The translations under genes and the position numbers were made by a program. A stretch of 64,000 bases of DNA. Origin: Symsagittifera roscoffensis (lineage: Eukaryota; Xenacoelomorpha; Acoela; Convolutidae). The notes beneath the pieces were generated by a model that was given only the letters and a program-made list of their open reading frames with translations, searched no databases and was not told the DNA's origin. Shown here piece after piece: positions 46,592 to 58,189 of the stretch (position 1 is its first letter; each line of letters opens with the position of its first letter). Location of the stretch: positions 44,313,467 to 44,377,466 of the forward strand of contig NC_087070.1 of NCBI RefSeq assembly GCF_963678635.1, read 5' to 3'.

Positions 46592-49500
46592 ATGTGTCAG
46601 CACAAGACCGCTTGTATCATCGGCTGCGTGTTCCAATGTATCACCTTCATATTCTTATTTGTCCTCTTCTTCGACATTGAAAGCGGGTTAGTTTTTTTAA
46701 ATTATTCATTCAACATAGTTTTGTTCTGCTGTGTTCAAAATTAGTTTTTCTTTGTTTATTCAAACTTTCACGAGGAAGTCGATGATTCAAACTCTTGGTA
46801 CATAATTTGATGAAATCAAATTTAATAAAAAGTATATTTTATGCTTAAAAATTTTTATGAGCATTTTTGCCTAATTTCTTTGAACCTCGTGTAGTTTTTA
46901 TACTGAAAAAATTATGTACCTTTTAACCAAAAATGAGTAGAAAGTATAAACCACCCGAAAGTTATAACATTTCTATTGACCCATATATAATTGATTGTTG
47001 TTACCTAACTCCATAAATACGGTTATTTCATCTACATATCAATTTTAAATGGCTTGTTTAGTAGCTGATTTACTTCGGGTGAGTTATATACCATCTAGTT
47101 AAATGATTAAAATCGTTTTTTTCCTATTTCAGAGGATATTACAACTGGGGAATGTACGGTGGTGGAGGTAATATCATTGATCAAGCTTTTCTGTAAACTT
47201 AATTGCTTCTGTTCATCTTAAGATTAAACACAAAAAACATTAAAATGTAATTTCAGATGCGTGCAAATCTACTACAGGATGTTTTAATAACACTTTTTAT
47301 GAATCAACTCTCCCTTCACCGGAAGTTAATTTTTTGAAGCCATTTTGTTCGCAATATCTAGTAACAATTTTCTGAAATCTGATTAAGATGAAATGTGTTT
47401 TGTTTGCGCAATTTTTGCGTTTTTTAAAACTTCCACTGCATTTTGAGCAGAGTAAACAAGCTCGAACATTTTAAGTAATCAGATAAATGCTGATTTTAAG
47501 TAATCAGATAAATCGACAAATTCACAATTTAACTTTTGTTCTCAAATTGGGTTAACTCCAGACAAACACTGCTATGAACAAAAACTTCCGTGAATTTTAA
47601 CCGTGGGGTATCTACGATGCAACTTTCTTTTTGCAAAACTTGGACCTGAAGCATACCCTTCAGAAGGATGATTTCGTTTCAATTCAAGGTTAAGCAGAAA
47701 ACATTTCCAGTTATGCTTTCATCAATTGCCCTTTATTTTGCTTAATTTGCTTAATCTTAAATCTAACGGAATGATCCGTTTTAAAAGTATGAGGTTGGAA
47801 CCAAAAATGCATCATTAAAATAGTGGTTAACTTCGACCCATTTTAAATTGACCCATTTTGACACAAAAAAGTATAAAAAATTTAGTTTTGTTCAGTCTAT
47901 CATGTTGTTAATGATCAGCATTGTATAAGATTGTTGGTTCAGCTTAAAATGCAAACCAAAATTGTGCGTCAAAATTTAAACGAAAATTAAACAGCAAATA
48001 AAAATTTAACTGCAAAAGTGCGTCAACAAAAAGTAATTTAACCATATGTAACACCAGAGTTGGGCAAAATTTCACTTTCTATTGCAAAAATAATTGCTCC
48101 AGATCAAATGGAATTTAAATCACTCTGTAAAATCATTTGACAATTTATCAAGGCATCGTACGTTTCCGTTCGTAACTTATTTTTGATCTGCCACTTTGTG
48201 GCTTTTGCTGAAATATGATTTAATAACCACCATTAAATCAAATATTTGTTACCATACGTTCATGGAATCAAATCAGTGTTACCACGTGAAAAGCTATGTA
48301 ATTTTTTTCAAATGCAAAACCAATACCGAATCTAGCAAAAAATCTACGACAGAAATTCAATTAGGACAAAAAAAAGTTCGGTTTCACCCAAAAAAATTCA
48401 AATTCATCGAACTGTTAGAAACTAAAAAAAGTTGAAATGAAAAACAAGAAAATGAACTACAACAAAAACAAGTTTTAACTATAATTGCAACAGAACTTAA
48501 AGCAAAACAAACTTTTTGTCACAAAAATCTGTAACCACTTCTTTGAACAACAAGGTTTGAACTTGAGAACTTTTTTGCACAGGAGTTTCTAGGATAAAAA
48601 CTGATTACATTTGAGTTCTATTAGGTTTCGATGAACGTAGTTTAGGTTGTAAAAAGCAACAGCTACATCTTGATCGTGAAATTTTGTGTCGAGTTGTGTC
48701 AAGGTTTGAGCAAACTCCGAGATGTAGTGTAAGCTGTTTCTTCTCGGGTTTAAAATTTTCAGATTTCGCAGGGATATAAATTTTTTTCTTATGGATCCAG
48801 TTTTTTCAATTTGAATGACTTTAAATTAAAAAAAGACCAATGATAAAGTGTTCAAGAAATGCAAAGTGCTTTAAGGATCTCTATTTTTTTTTGAAATTCG
48901 AAATTTGTGATTTTTTTTCAAAGAATTTTCAAAGTAAAGTCAGTAACTTTTTTCTGTTTACTTGCGTCCGTTGATTTGTTTTTAACAGTATCTTAAATTA
49001 TGGCACGGAAACGTACTGATTACATGGGTGTTGTGATCTTATTTAGGTCGTGAGGTTTTTGTTTGTTTTTGTTCTGGAAAAAATTTAAAATGCTCTGATA
49101 ACAAAAGATGTGCTTTCTTAATTATAATTGCGCTATATATATGAGCATGCATATAAATTTTTGAGTTCAATTCAAGTTCATTTCCATAAAAACAAAAAAC
49201 AATCAGAAATAATCAATTTGAATCGGATTAATTTTTTTAAAATTTACAGCTATAAAATCCAATGCAAATCTAGCCAATCATGTTTCACTTGTATAGACAC
49301 TGACATTAAAACTCAAATTTAATCGAAACTTATCTTAAAAACTCCTGTGCGTAAATGTTCTCAAGTTAGTGTTCAGAGATAATGTTCGTTTTTATTTTAA
49401 GCTATGTTACAATTATAGTTAAAATTTGTCTTGGTTGTATTTGAAATCTTAAATATTTGAACTTTAAATTTAAACTTGAATTTGAATTTGAGCTTTAAAC

Positions 49501-52500
49501 GTTTTTTGTTGTGTTTGATTTTCATGTAGCTTGATTTCAACGTTCGAAATGGCGTCTTTGAATTACAAAAAAATTATTTTGAATAAGTTTTGCTCACTCT
49601 CATGGCGTATTAGTAACTACCCAGCCCGAGATCAGCGACTCATGATGCGACCGAAATGGGTCGTCGAAGTGGACTTTCTGCGACCAAAATTCCATCATAC
49701 CACAGGAGGCTTGAGTCGCAGAGAGTCACGACATGGGTCGCGCAAAGTTGCAACATAGCTAATTTGGGTCGCGCAAAGTCGCAACATGGGTCGCACAGAG
49801 TCGCAACATGAGTCACGCAAAGTTGCACAATGATTCGCACAAAGTCGCAATATGAGTCGTGCAAAGTCGCAACTTGGGTCGTGCAAAGTCGCAACATGGG
49901 TCGCGCAAAAGCGCAACATGGGTCGCGCAAAAGCGCAAAATGGGTCACGCAAAGTAGCAACAAGCGTCGCGCAAAGTCGCAGCATGCGTCGCGCAAAAAC
50001 GAAACTTATTGTTTTTGATTTGTGCGAAACCGCAAAATGTTTTTTTAGTCGGGCAAAATCGCGCAATTATTCCAATTTAAAAAAAATTAAAATGCTCAAC
50101 CAGATTTTTAAAAATTGAGTGTCGAGAAAAACGAAACAATAAATTTTTGATAGAGAAAGTCGAAAGGTATCTATGCGGGGTCGAACAAAACAAATTCTAA
50201 GAAACTGTTGGTCCAGAAAGTCGAGAAAGTTGAAAAATATTGTATTTTGGTCGAGAAAGCCGAAAAATATCTGAACTGGGTTGAACAAAGTCGAAACATT
50301 TTTTGTTGGGTCGACAAAGTCGAAAGATACCGAAAATCGGTCGAGGAAGCAGAAACACACCAAAGTTTGGGCGAGAAAGTCGAAACATACCAAAATTTCC
50401 AGAAAGTCAAGACATGCCAATTTTGATCGAGAACGTCCAGACATAAGTCGAGCACCTCGACACGAGTGGGTCACGCAAAATTGTGCACATGTTTCGGTCG
50501 CACAAAGTCGCAACATGCCCATTTTGAGTCGCAATGGTCGCAACATACCCGATTTGGGTCGCAATTAATGCAACATACCCATTTTGAGTCGCAATGATCG
50601 CAACATTAGTCCCCGACCTGTTGTTGTTGTTAGCCCACGCGGGTCGGGTTGGGCTCTTCTGTCTCCAGGTCAAGGAACTTAGCAACCTCTACCGGCCGAA
50701 GCCACAGGTCTGCTGGGGTGAGTGGGGAGGGGTTTTGGGAGCAGTTGAAAAGGTGACATGTTGTGTGGGGGGCAAGGGAACAGGTTGGGCAAAGGTGGGA
50801 GATGGAGCTGTCGAGGCGGGATAGGTAAGTGTTAAGGAGCCGGCTGTAGCCAGACCGGAGTTGGGAGAGCTTACAGCGCGTGGGACGTGGGAGAGATTTT
50901 TCAGAGGGGTCAATCTTTGGGGGAGGGATACAAATAACTTTAGACGGAGGGGTTTCGGCTAGGAACTTGGTTACAAGGGAGGTATGGTTGTCTTTTAAAA
51001 TTGGTTTGTAGTAGTTAAAAATAAAAGTGGAGACTTCGTCTCGTCTCGCAAAATTGTGCACATGTTTCGGTCGCACAAAGTCGCAACATGCCCATTTTGA
51101 GTCGCAATGGTCGCAACATACCCGATTTGGGTCGCAATTAATGCAACATACCCATTTTGAGTCGCAATGATCGCAACATTAGTCCCCGACCTCGACCCGG
51201 GTAGCAGTCAAGTAATCAAATTTGGCTGATAGGTTTATAAAAACTTAGTTAATATTATCTGTTCTGCGATTTTTCATTAAAATAAATTGAAACCAAATAA
51301 TTGTTTTGATTGTGCCGGCATCAGGCTATTTTTTGAAAATTGTTTCTAGTCGCAGTTTTGTTCTTCGAGATTTTGTAAAACACTAAAAAACACGTGTGGA
51401 ACAATTCAATCTGAGAAGTTTTTGGGTTCATTGTGCGGTTTTGAACAAAAAGTTGCGTGCTTCTTCGTAAAACAAATTTCAGATGTTCCTTATAGATCGG
51501 TCAGACAAAAAAACTATCGAAAAGGTAGCGTAATTAAAATTCAAAGGGGTCGCTTTTCTGAGAAATGGGGAGGGGGTGATACATTTATAAGGCCCAGTAC
51601 TCCATCCAAATCTTTCTACATAAATCAATTGGTGGTGGAAATATTACCGTGGAAAATCTCCATATGGTTTCTAAGCCGACATAGGTTCAGTATCAGTAGG
51701 GTACTAGTTGATGGGCATATTCATGACCGTATAGTATCTCTGATGCTGTAGATTTGGCCTTATGATGATTTTATAATTTGCTTGAATAGTTTCGTACATG
51801 CGAAGTTTTGTTAGTTTGAAGATTTTTAATCTGAAGGCATTCGAAATCAAATTCAAGCAGACTGTATTTTTTTCTACAGGCGCTTCGTGGGTCGAGGCTT
51901 GTCGTGCATTCCATATCCTCGGCTGGCTCACTTGCATTGCGTGTATTGTGTTTTGGGCTCTCATTCTGGCGGGTATCTTTGAGAACAGAGTTGGCTACAT
52001 TGTCATCATCAGTCTAACAAGCGGATGCCGTAAGTTTACCATCACAATTGCGAGCAAAAAACGTCATTGAGTAGCAAAAAAATCTTCGCTCACCAAAATA
52101 TCTCAGTCTGAAATGTAGGAAATAATACAGGATGATCCAAAACATACGGTACTTTTGAAAAGTCTGTCATTTCTAACTGAATTGACGTATTAACTTGATT
52201 TTTCACAGGACGACAGCTGAGATGTGGAGCTTTGATAATTCATAAACGTTTTTTTTTTAGAAAAAACATAAAATTTTTTAATTTTCAATCGTACATTTGT
52301 AAATTGTTCACGCTAATTTCTTCAGTCTCGCGTGTTTTCTCGCAGAAATGAAACTCACAGATGAACAGCGCAAACTGATTATTTGCCAGTTTGCTAAAAG
52401 ATCAAAGTCTGTAAATGCAATCAAGCGTTCGTTTCTCGAAAAATACGCCAAAAAGGGGAAGAAAAAATCAAGTTTACTCCAACAGATTTTTGACTCGAAT

Positions 52501-55007
52501 GGGGACGTTTCGAGTCCTGACCTGAATCCCATGGATGACTGGTTCTGGAGTTATTGTTGCGCTTGAATTGATCGCGAAGAACCCCGGACCACTACCGAAC
52601 TAATTGTTGAAAACTTCTGACGTAAGGTCACAGGGGATCAAGTTTTATTAGCTTCAGTTTCAGTCCGCGAACGCGTGATGAAATGTCAAAAAAGGCGGGA
52701 AAAATTCCAGCATTTTATAAAATAATTACTTTTTTTCTTATAAATTATCAAATTTACACATCTCTTCTGTAGCATATCAAATTCAGTTAAAAATGACAGT
52801 CTTTTCAAAAAAGTTTTGAATCACCCTGTACAAATGGTCTATCATTCGACGGCCTGTTAAGGGCTATTGATAGCTCCTCTGCGATTCGCAGGAACCACAG
52901 CTATCTTCATTTTTACAAAAAAAAAAACTCTTTTCCCCATTCCCTCAGTTCTCATTAGAACCATTTTTTCTTTGTAACGAGGGTTTTATAAGGTTAAGGA
53001 TGAGAACCAAGTAAGTTTGTCACCACGATTAAACTATTCCGTATGTCAACTTTTATGACAATACAACTTGAACAAAAATTTGAACCGTGGGTTGGGAAAA
53101 TGGCATTTGAAAAAATACTTCTTTTTTTGAAAAGTTTGTACTTACTAAATTTCTCAAGGCATATGCTGACGAGGAATCTGTGCTTAGCAATGAAAACTTC
53201 ATTCGAGCACTTCTGAAACCTTATAGAAAAAACAAAGCAGACCAAAAACTAGGTGGATTCAGGGAGGCGGGTATGGGAGATGCTTTTTCCCTCCCTCAAC
53301 GATTTGAAACCTTTACTTTCCAAAGGTTCAGTCACCCTAAATCCTCTTTTTGGTCAATCTTCTATAGTCTTTTAGAAGTAATCAAAAAATCGTTTTGGTC
53401 TGCCTTAAAAAGGTTCGACCAAGTAAGTACTATTTTGCGACATAAATTTTCGTCCGGCTGACCCTAAAATGATTCTAAAGACGACTTCAACCCTTCTAAT
53501 TTTATGGGTAAGCCCACGCGCCAAAAATACAGTTTTTTGAGCCCCTTTGACCTATTTAAAAAAGTTACCTACGACGCAGGAAATTTTGTTAAAATTGAGA
53601 CTATGAAGAAATACTAAATCCGCCCTGGTCAAAAGTTTTTAAGAAAACATTTTTAGGGCTAGTCGGTACCATAGGGGGGATTCTTTACGTAGTCACAAGG
53701 TCAAAGGTCAATTCCCTGAGGGGTTCGTATGCCCCTGGTCAGTTCTTACGAATCATCGCCCTTCACGAATTGTCACCTCACACAAAAATCTGTAAGTGAT
53801 TCATGTCAAATTGATATAATGTGTTTCTGTTCTAGTGTTCTTCTTGTTTCTGCTTGCCTGCATATGGACTGGAGAAAGTTGGGGTGCTGATGCAATAACA
53901 GCGATGTGCTGGCTGTCATTCCTAATCGCCGTCGGCGGATGGGTCCCTGCCCTCCTCATAGCACTCGGAAAAACAGGGTAATCTATATATATAACAAATA
54001 TATAATTATATATAATTGCCGGGCACCGCAAATAAGTGGTGCAAAAAAAATGAAAGGTTTCACAAAAAAAATTGTTACGGTTCAAGCTTTATGATCTTTT
54101 TTTTTATTATAAAAGAGATGTTGAGCTTCTCTCTCATTAAATCATTTGATTCGTTTCGAGATTTTTTCGAACCGATTTAAATTAAAAAACAAATCCGCGG
54201 CAGTTGATTCTGATAACAACTCCGCGCATATGTATATTAATCATTGTTTGTTCTCATCTTATACGATTTAGGGATGAGGTTTTGCTCACTTTAGTGAGAT
54301 CTTACCTAAAACGGCAAAGTCTGAGATGATCGCAAATGATACTTTCTGTAAATAGTTAACTAAAGACGTTCTTCAACTCTTAAAGTTTTCATTTTGCGTC
54401 TACTTATTTTTGAAGGAAGCCGAAACTCTGCAAAGACAAATGTGGTTCGCCCTCTCGCGGACCTTCGAGACGACAGACACGAACGACGTCAGCACCGAGA
54501 CAGAATCAAACTACCCAGACGAGAAGAACTTCAGATGGAAGCAGACCATATGTCACTAGCACATACAGAAAAGACAGCAATGCAACCTACTCCAAACAAC
54601 AACAAAAACAATCCGGTAAAATATGATAGATAGGCCTCAAAAACCATATTCTTTTACCTAAAGTTTGATAAGAATATGAAAATGTGTTCACTGATAAAAA
54701 AAACCCATTAGTTCAAGGATTTAATCGATAAACATTACTTTTATAAATTGCAGATAACTTAAATTGAAAGTGAAATTTCTTGAAAAATTTCAAACTTCAG
54801 CGGCATAAAAAACCATCTCAGCTCATTGTGACAAAATTTATACATATTCAACAGACCTATCTATCATAATTTTACCACAAACAAGCTCCGCCTCCTCAAC
54901 CAAAGCAGAACTATCAGCAAGTTCCGCCAGCTCAAACCCAGAGTTTCAATCAAGCACAGAACTCTTCGAGTACAGTTCAGTCTCCTAGATCAAGCAAACA
55001 AGGATAA
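46592..55007 (+). CDS. four-transmembrane protein with Gln/Pro-rich tail, six coding exons
   Basis: Coding exons: 46592-46686, 47133-47167, 51880-52029, 53836-53977, 54416-54615, 54886-55007. All five introns have GT...AG ends and every split codon joins in phase, giving 247 residues. TM1 (CIIGCVFQCITFIFLFVLFF) follows a four-residue N-terminus. A short Gly/Tyr-rich loop (GGYYNWGMYGGGG) is split over exons 1-3. TM2 is HILGWLTCIACIVFWALIL; TM3 spans exons 3-4 (VGYIVIISLTSGC-LFFLFLL); TM4 is CWLSFLIAVGGWVPALLIAL. A basic, Ser/Thr-rich then Gln/Pro-rich cytoplasmic tail (TYSKQQQKQSAPPPQPKQ) ends in SKQG. Topology recalls claudin/MARVEL-type tetraspan proteins, but the claudin GLW-C-C signature is absent. 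An AG acceptor just before the ATG suggests a 5'UTR exon. The exon 6 acceptor lacks a good pyrimidine tract, so the tail is the least certain part. Confidence 0.78.
47168..49610. other. first half of the tetraspan-gene intron 2
   Basis: AT-rich with short Lys/Asn-rich chance ORFs (for example 48196-48435). I see no repeat boundary or exon. Confidence 0.5.
50474..50619. repeat. 146-bp direct repeat, left copy
   Basis: Identical by eye to 51047-51192, from CGCAAAATTGTGCACATG to TAGTCCCCGACCT. The two copies exactly bracket the LINE fragment. Confidence 0.9.
50620..51046 (-). mobile_element. 5'-truncated LINE, C-terminal fragment
   Basis: The minus strand encodes RPTRCKLSQLRSGYSRLLNT, LSRLDSSISHLCPTCSLAPH and TTCHLFNCSQNPSPLTPADL, ending VEVAKFLDLE. 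The CPTC...H...C zinc knuckle with LTPADLW is the characteristic C-terminus of I/Jockey-type non-LTR retrotransposons. The 3' end is a short (CAA)n run at 50633-50620. GC content is well above the host DNA. About 427 bp of a multi-kilobase element remain; the frame is open, so the insertion is young. Confidence 0.85.
51047..51192. repeat. 146-bp direct repeat, right copy
   Basis: Right partner of 50474-50619; see that entry. Confidence 0.9.
52128..52828 (+). mobile_element. internally deleted mariner-like element
   Basis: Flanked by TA on both sides (52126-52127, 52829-52830). The left end CAGGATGATCCAAAACAT and the complement of the right end, CAGGGTGATTCAAAACTT, are followed by similar TTTTGAAAAG-CTGTCATTT segments, giving inverted repeats of about 60 bp. 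Inside, an ORF at 52348-52566 starts with a mariner-type HTH (LTDEQRKLIICQFAKRSKSV) and jumps to the end of the DDE domain (SSPDLNPMDDWFWSY); the C-terminal region continues to about 52730 past one stop. The central catalytic region is deleted. Lies in intron 3 of the tetraspan gene. Confidence 0.88.
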
Positions 55008-55109
55008 AAGCTCGTGAACAGAAGCCCAGAAAATGAGAACAGTTTTGCTTTTAAACAAGTGTTCACGCAATGAAGACTACTCACATGCTGGCTATTGATA
55101 AACTTTCAT

Positions 55110-55115
55110 AATAAA
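55110..55115 (+). promoter_or_regulatory. polyadenylation signal AATAAA of the tetraspan gene
   Basis: Canonical hexamer about 100 bases after the TAA at 55005-55007, the first AATAAA downstream of the stop. Confidence 0.55.
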
Positions 55116-55129
55116 AGTAAATCATAACG

Positions 55130-56040
55130 TTGACGTTTTCTCGAGACGCTTTGAAAGATGTTTCACTTTTCTGTTTTTTCTGTTGCACTTTTTTCAAGAC
55201 ACTTTGAAACATGTTTCTAATTTCTCAGTTGTTTTAGTTCCACTTTTCTCGAGACGCTTTGCAGTTTTTTCTGTATTTTTTCTGTGTTACGTTTCTCGAG
55301 ACGCTTTGAAAAATATTTCACTTTTCGCAATTTTTTCTGTTTAACTTTTCTTGAGATACTTCAAAAAACATATCCGTGTTCTGTTTTTTCTGTTTCAATT
55401 TTTTCAAGCCGCTTTCATTTTTCGCCGTTTTGTCTGTTTCACTTTTTCTGAAGATGCTTTCAAAATGCTTCATTTTTATCATTTTTCTTTTTCACTTTTC
55501 ACCAAACTTTTCGAAAAATATCTCATTTTTCTCAGTCCTTTCGGTTTCACTTTTCTCAAGATGCTTTGGAAAAGTTTCATTTTCCCAATTTTTCTGTTTT
55601 ACTTTTTCGAGATGCTTCTATAAAAAACTTACTTTTCTCAAATTTTTGTTCGACTTTTCTTGGGGCGTTTTGATAAATATATCACTTTTCTCTATTTTTT
55701 CTGTTTCCTTTTTCTGGAAAAGCTTTGAAAAACATTTTACTGTTCTCAATCTTTTCTCTTTCAATTTTCTGGACATGTTGTGAAAAATCGACTACTTTAT
55801 CAGTTTTTCTGTTTCAGTTTTCTGGAAACGCTTTGAAAATGTTTCAGTTTTCTTAGTTTTTCTGTTTCAATTTTTTCCGCACACTTTGAAAAATAAGTCA
55901 TTTTTCTGGTTTTTTCTGTTTCAATTTTCTGAAGACGCTTTGAAAAATGTTTCAGCTTTTTCAGTTTTTTCCGTTTAACTTTTCACGAGACGCTTTGAAA
56001 TATTTTTTTTTTAGTTTTTGCTGCTTCTGTTTTCTCAAAA
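55130..56040. repeat. degenerate minisatellite, unit about 50-55 bp
   Basis: About 17 units combining CTCGAGACGCTTTGAAAAAT with GTTTCACTTTTCTCAGTTTT and TTCTGTTTCA. It produces Phe-rich open frames on the plus strand (for example 55351-55783) that are repeat artefacts. It starts just after the polyadenylation signal of the tetraspan gene. Confidence 0.85.
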
Positions 56041-56080
56041 GTTACTCAGCCAATGTTCACTAAACTGATGCCAATGTAAC

Positions 56081-56520
56081 CAGGGTCGGATTTAGGGGAA
56101 GGGGGTCGGACGCCGCTCCTTCCTATCAGGGATTCGACACCCTGTCGACCCAAAGGGTCACCCTTTGTACTATCTTGAGATATCCATTTTTGGCGGGGGA
56201 TCCTTAAAATTTTCTAAAGGCGCTTTTGGCGCCGATATATACTAATATTGAGGGGGGAGTGCGCACCGAAAAAAAAGCAAACGTTTGGTTAAAGTTTTCC
56301 AAAAAATGCCTAAAAACGCCTTTTTTATCTGTTTTTTTTTTTCAAAGTTTTGCCTGCGGCGCAGAAATTTTGGCCGAAACAGGAAGTTTTTAGTGCTTTG
56401 GGAGAGCCCGGGAAATCAATTTGGTCGATCTAAACAAAAGTCCACAAAACATTCAAAAATTATTTCAACATGCCCCCCCCCCCCCCCCCCCCCCTCGAGA
56501 ACATCCTAGATCCGCCCCTG
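56081..56520. mobile_element. complete hAT-type MITE with perfect 8-bp target duplication
   Basis: Left end CAGGGTCGGATTTAGG; right end CCTAGATCCGCCCCTG. Flanking AATGTAAC at 56073-56080 and 56521-56528 is identical. 440 bp, no transposase; a C homopolymer at 56472-56494 near the right end. The reference member of the CAGGGGCGGATC family here (others at 10820, 40788, 41356, 62152). Confidence 0.92.
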
Positions 56521-56699
56521 AATGTAACAATCAGTTTTCTCTCAGTTTCTTCAAATCTTGATTTGTTTTACTTTTCTTCCTACGGTGTTAGGAAGACTTA
56601 ATTCGAAGGACCTTTTGACCTATTTCTTTTTTTGGAATGTCCAGTTTTTTTAAACGACCCTGCCAAATCAAAGATTACGGATTCAATGTAAGATTAGGT

Positions 56700-56752
56700 A
56701 GTGACTTCCCCTGCAGAGAAACAACTGACTTCCCCTGCAGAGAAACAACATT
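56700..56752 (+). repeat. short tandem duplication
   Basis: GACTTCCCCTGCAGAGAAAC occurs twice, 27 bases apart, inside an otherwise unremarkable 83-codon frame (56637-56888) that I do not consider a gene. Confidence 0.8.
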
Positions 56753-57816
56753 TTTAAACAAATCTGTTTTTCATGAAATTGTCACGGTCAAAAGCTTCAT
56801 CGAACGAACTAGTTTTGAGGATTACTTGTTGGAAAATTTTTTCCTGTTATTCTCAGAACCTGAAGTTCTTTTAGAGAAAATACACTAATGCCAAAATAAT
56901 GATCAAAATTTTTTTTGAATAGAAGTCGCAAAAACCTTAGACAATACAGTAAAGTAAATAACGAATAGTGATATATGCAGTCATGCAAATTGGCAATCTC
57001 CCCTGCATAAGCAGCCGCTCTAGTTTTGGTAGGGAAAAACTCTTGGGGCTTAAAACATTTTAGTTTTTGTGAATATTTTAGGGCTTATTTCATTTCCCCA
57101 AAAATAGCCGTGAGAATCTCAGACTAGGAGCTGAACCGATTGAAAAGGTTGTAGAAACATATATTTTTTGATTCCTACGCCTTTTATAAGAACAGAATGT
57201 ATCGCAAATATGTTATTCCAAGTTTGTCAACTTTCAAATCTCCACATTTTTATTTTATTCAGGAGAAAAATTTATTTCTAAAGTGAGATCAAGATAACGA
57301 TAATTTTCAGATGGTACAAAATAAATTTGTCAAATTTGTTTAAATAAAAGTCAAAATTTTACTTAAAAAAACGTTCCAAGCTTTAATATAGGGTAACTTC
57401 AACGAACATTTGAGGACCAAAAACCTCGGGAATATTTTTCATACACAGTATTGACTGAGTGTGTAAGCAAATATTTAGCTGATAACTCGAGATTGATTCT
57501 GATAACGCCAAGATTTGCAATTGTTTCCTTTTTCTTCGGTAATGTATGTATAGAAAGATAGGTATGCGTGCAGTTCATGCAAAGTTAACTTGAAGTTGTT
57601 TCCAATGCAATTATTTCACAGTTTTTGCAGCTTTTGATTCCATTTAATTCTATAAAAAACAAGACTACTCGTATCAGGGCGAAGCCCTGAATGTTCTGAC
57701 TACCTTTTAGGAATTATGGAGCAGTATCAACATAACAAAATTAAATGTAATATACAAAAAATTAAAAAAAAAAATTCTAAAATTTGAAATTTTTTAAATC
57801 AAAATCATCACTCCAC

Positions 57817-58187
57817 ACGCCATATAAAGTACAAAAGAATAGATTTCGCTCGTTGTAACAAATCAATTATGGCAAATAAGCTTCTTTCAACCAATTTGGA
57901 ACGATTTATAAGACGGATTAAATCTCCACTTACGCGTTAATAGCGCAAAATATATCGAGAGTTAATTTCCCAAATTGGCCAAAATGGCAATCTTTAAACC
58001 CCCATAACTTTACGAAAAATGATCATAGGTGAAATATCTTTTCAAATTCAAGCTCAAGACAACAATACCTTTTGAATGATATTACAAAAATCCGTCAAAA
58101 ATGGCTTGCTAAAAAGCCGAAATTTGTCTGAAGAAAAAAAAAACCCACACCGAGCACAAATATTCCATTACTTTCATAACGAAAGTA
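57817..58187 (+). repeat. 370-bp dispersed repeat, copy 1
   Basis: CACGCCATATAAAGTA through ATAGATTTCGCTCG, TTACGCGTTAA and AAAATGGCAATCTTTAAAC to GAGCACA-ATATTC. Matches 60631-61004 in direct orientation with about 85% similarity by eye. Non-coding. Confidence 0.85.
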
Positions 58188-58189
58188 GG

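Larger units (their letters stand above)
49617..51204. mobile_element. minisatellite-bodied element with terminal inverted repeats
   Basis: Left end CTACCCAGCCCGAGATCAGC continuing GACTCATG. The right end, read on the minus strand, is CTACCCGGGTCGAGGTCGGG continuing GACTAATG; about 21 of 28 positions match. Between them are units of about 24-33 bp of the form GGGTCGCGCAAAGTCGCAACAT (49.63-50.0 kb), GTCGAGAAAGTCGAAAnAT (50.14-50.46 kb) and GAGTCGCAATGGTCGCAACAT (50.5-50.62 and 51.07-51.18 kb). A LINE fragment is inserted at 50620-51046. No target duplication could be identified. Confidence 0.6.

Noticed and set aside
47133-47167. Discarding the 35-base exon as chance
   Set aside because: Kept instead: both neighbouring split codons join in phase through it, the acceptor is good, and the Gly/Tyr-rich loop continues smoothly.
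49640-50066. Cys-rich open frames on the minus strand (up to 123 codons)
   Set aside because: They are translations of the GTCGCGCAAAGTCGCAACAT tandem units; several frames are open for the same reason and none has splice or codon support.
55351-55783. Phe-rich plus-strand frame of 135 codons
   Set aside because: Produced by the TTTTCTGTTTCACTTTTC minisatellite; periodic and without other gene signals.
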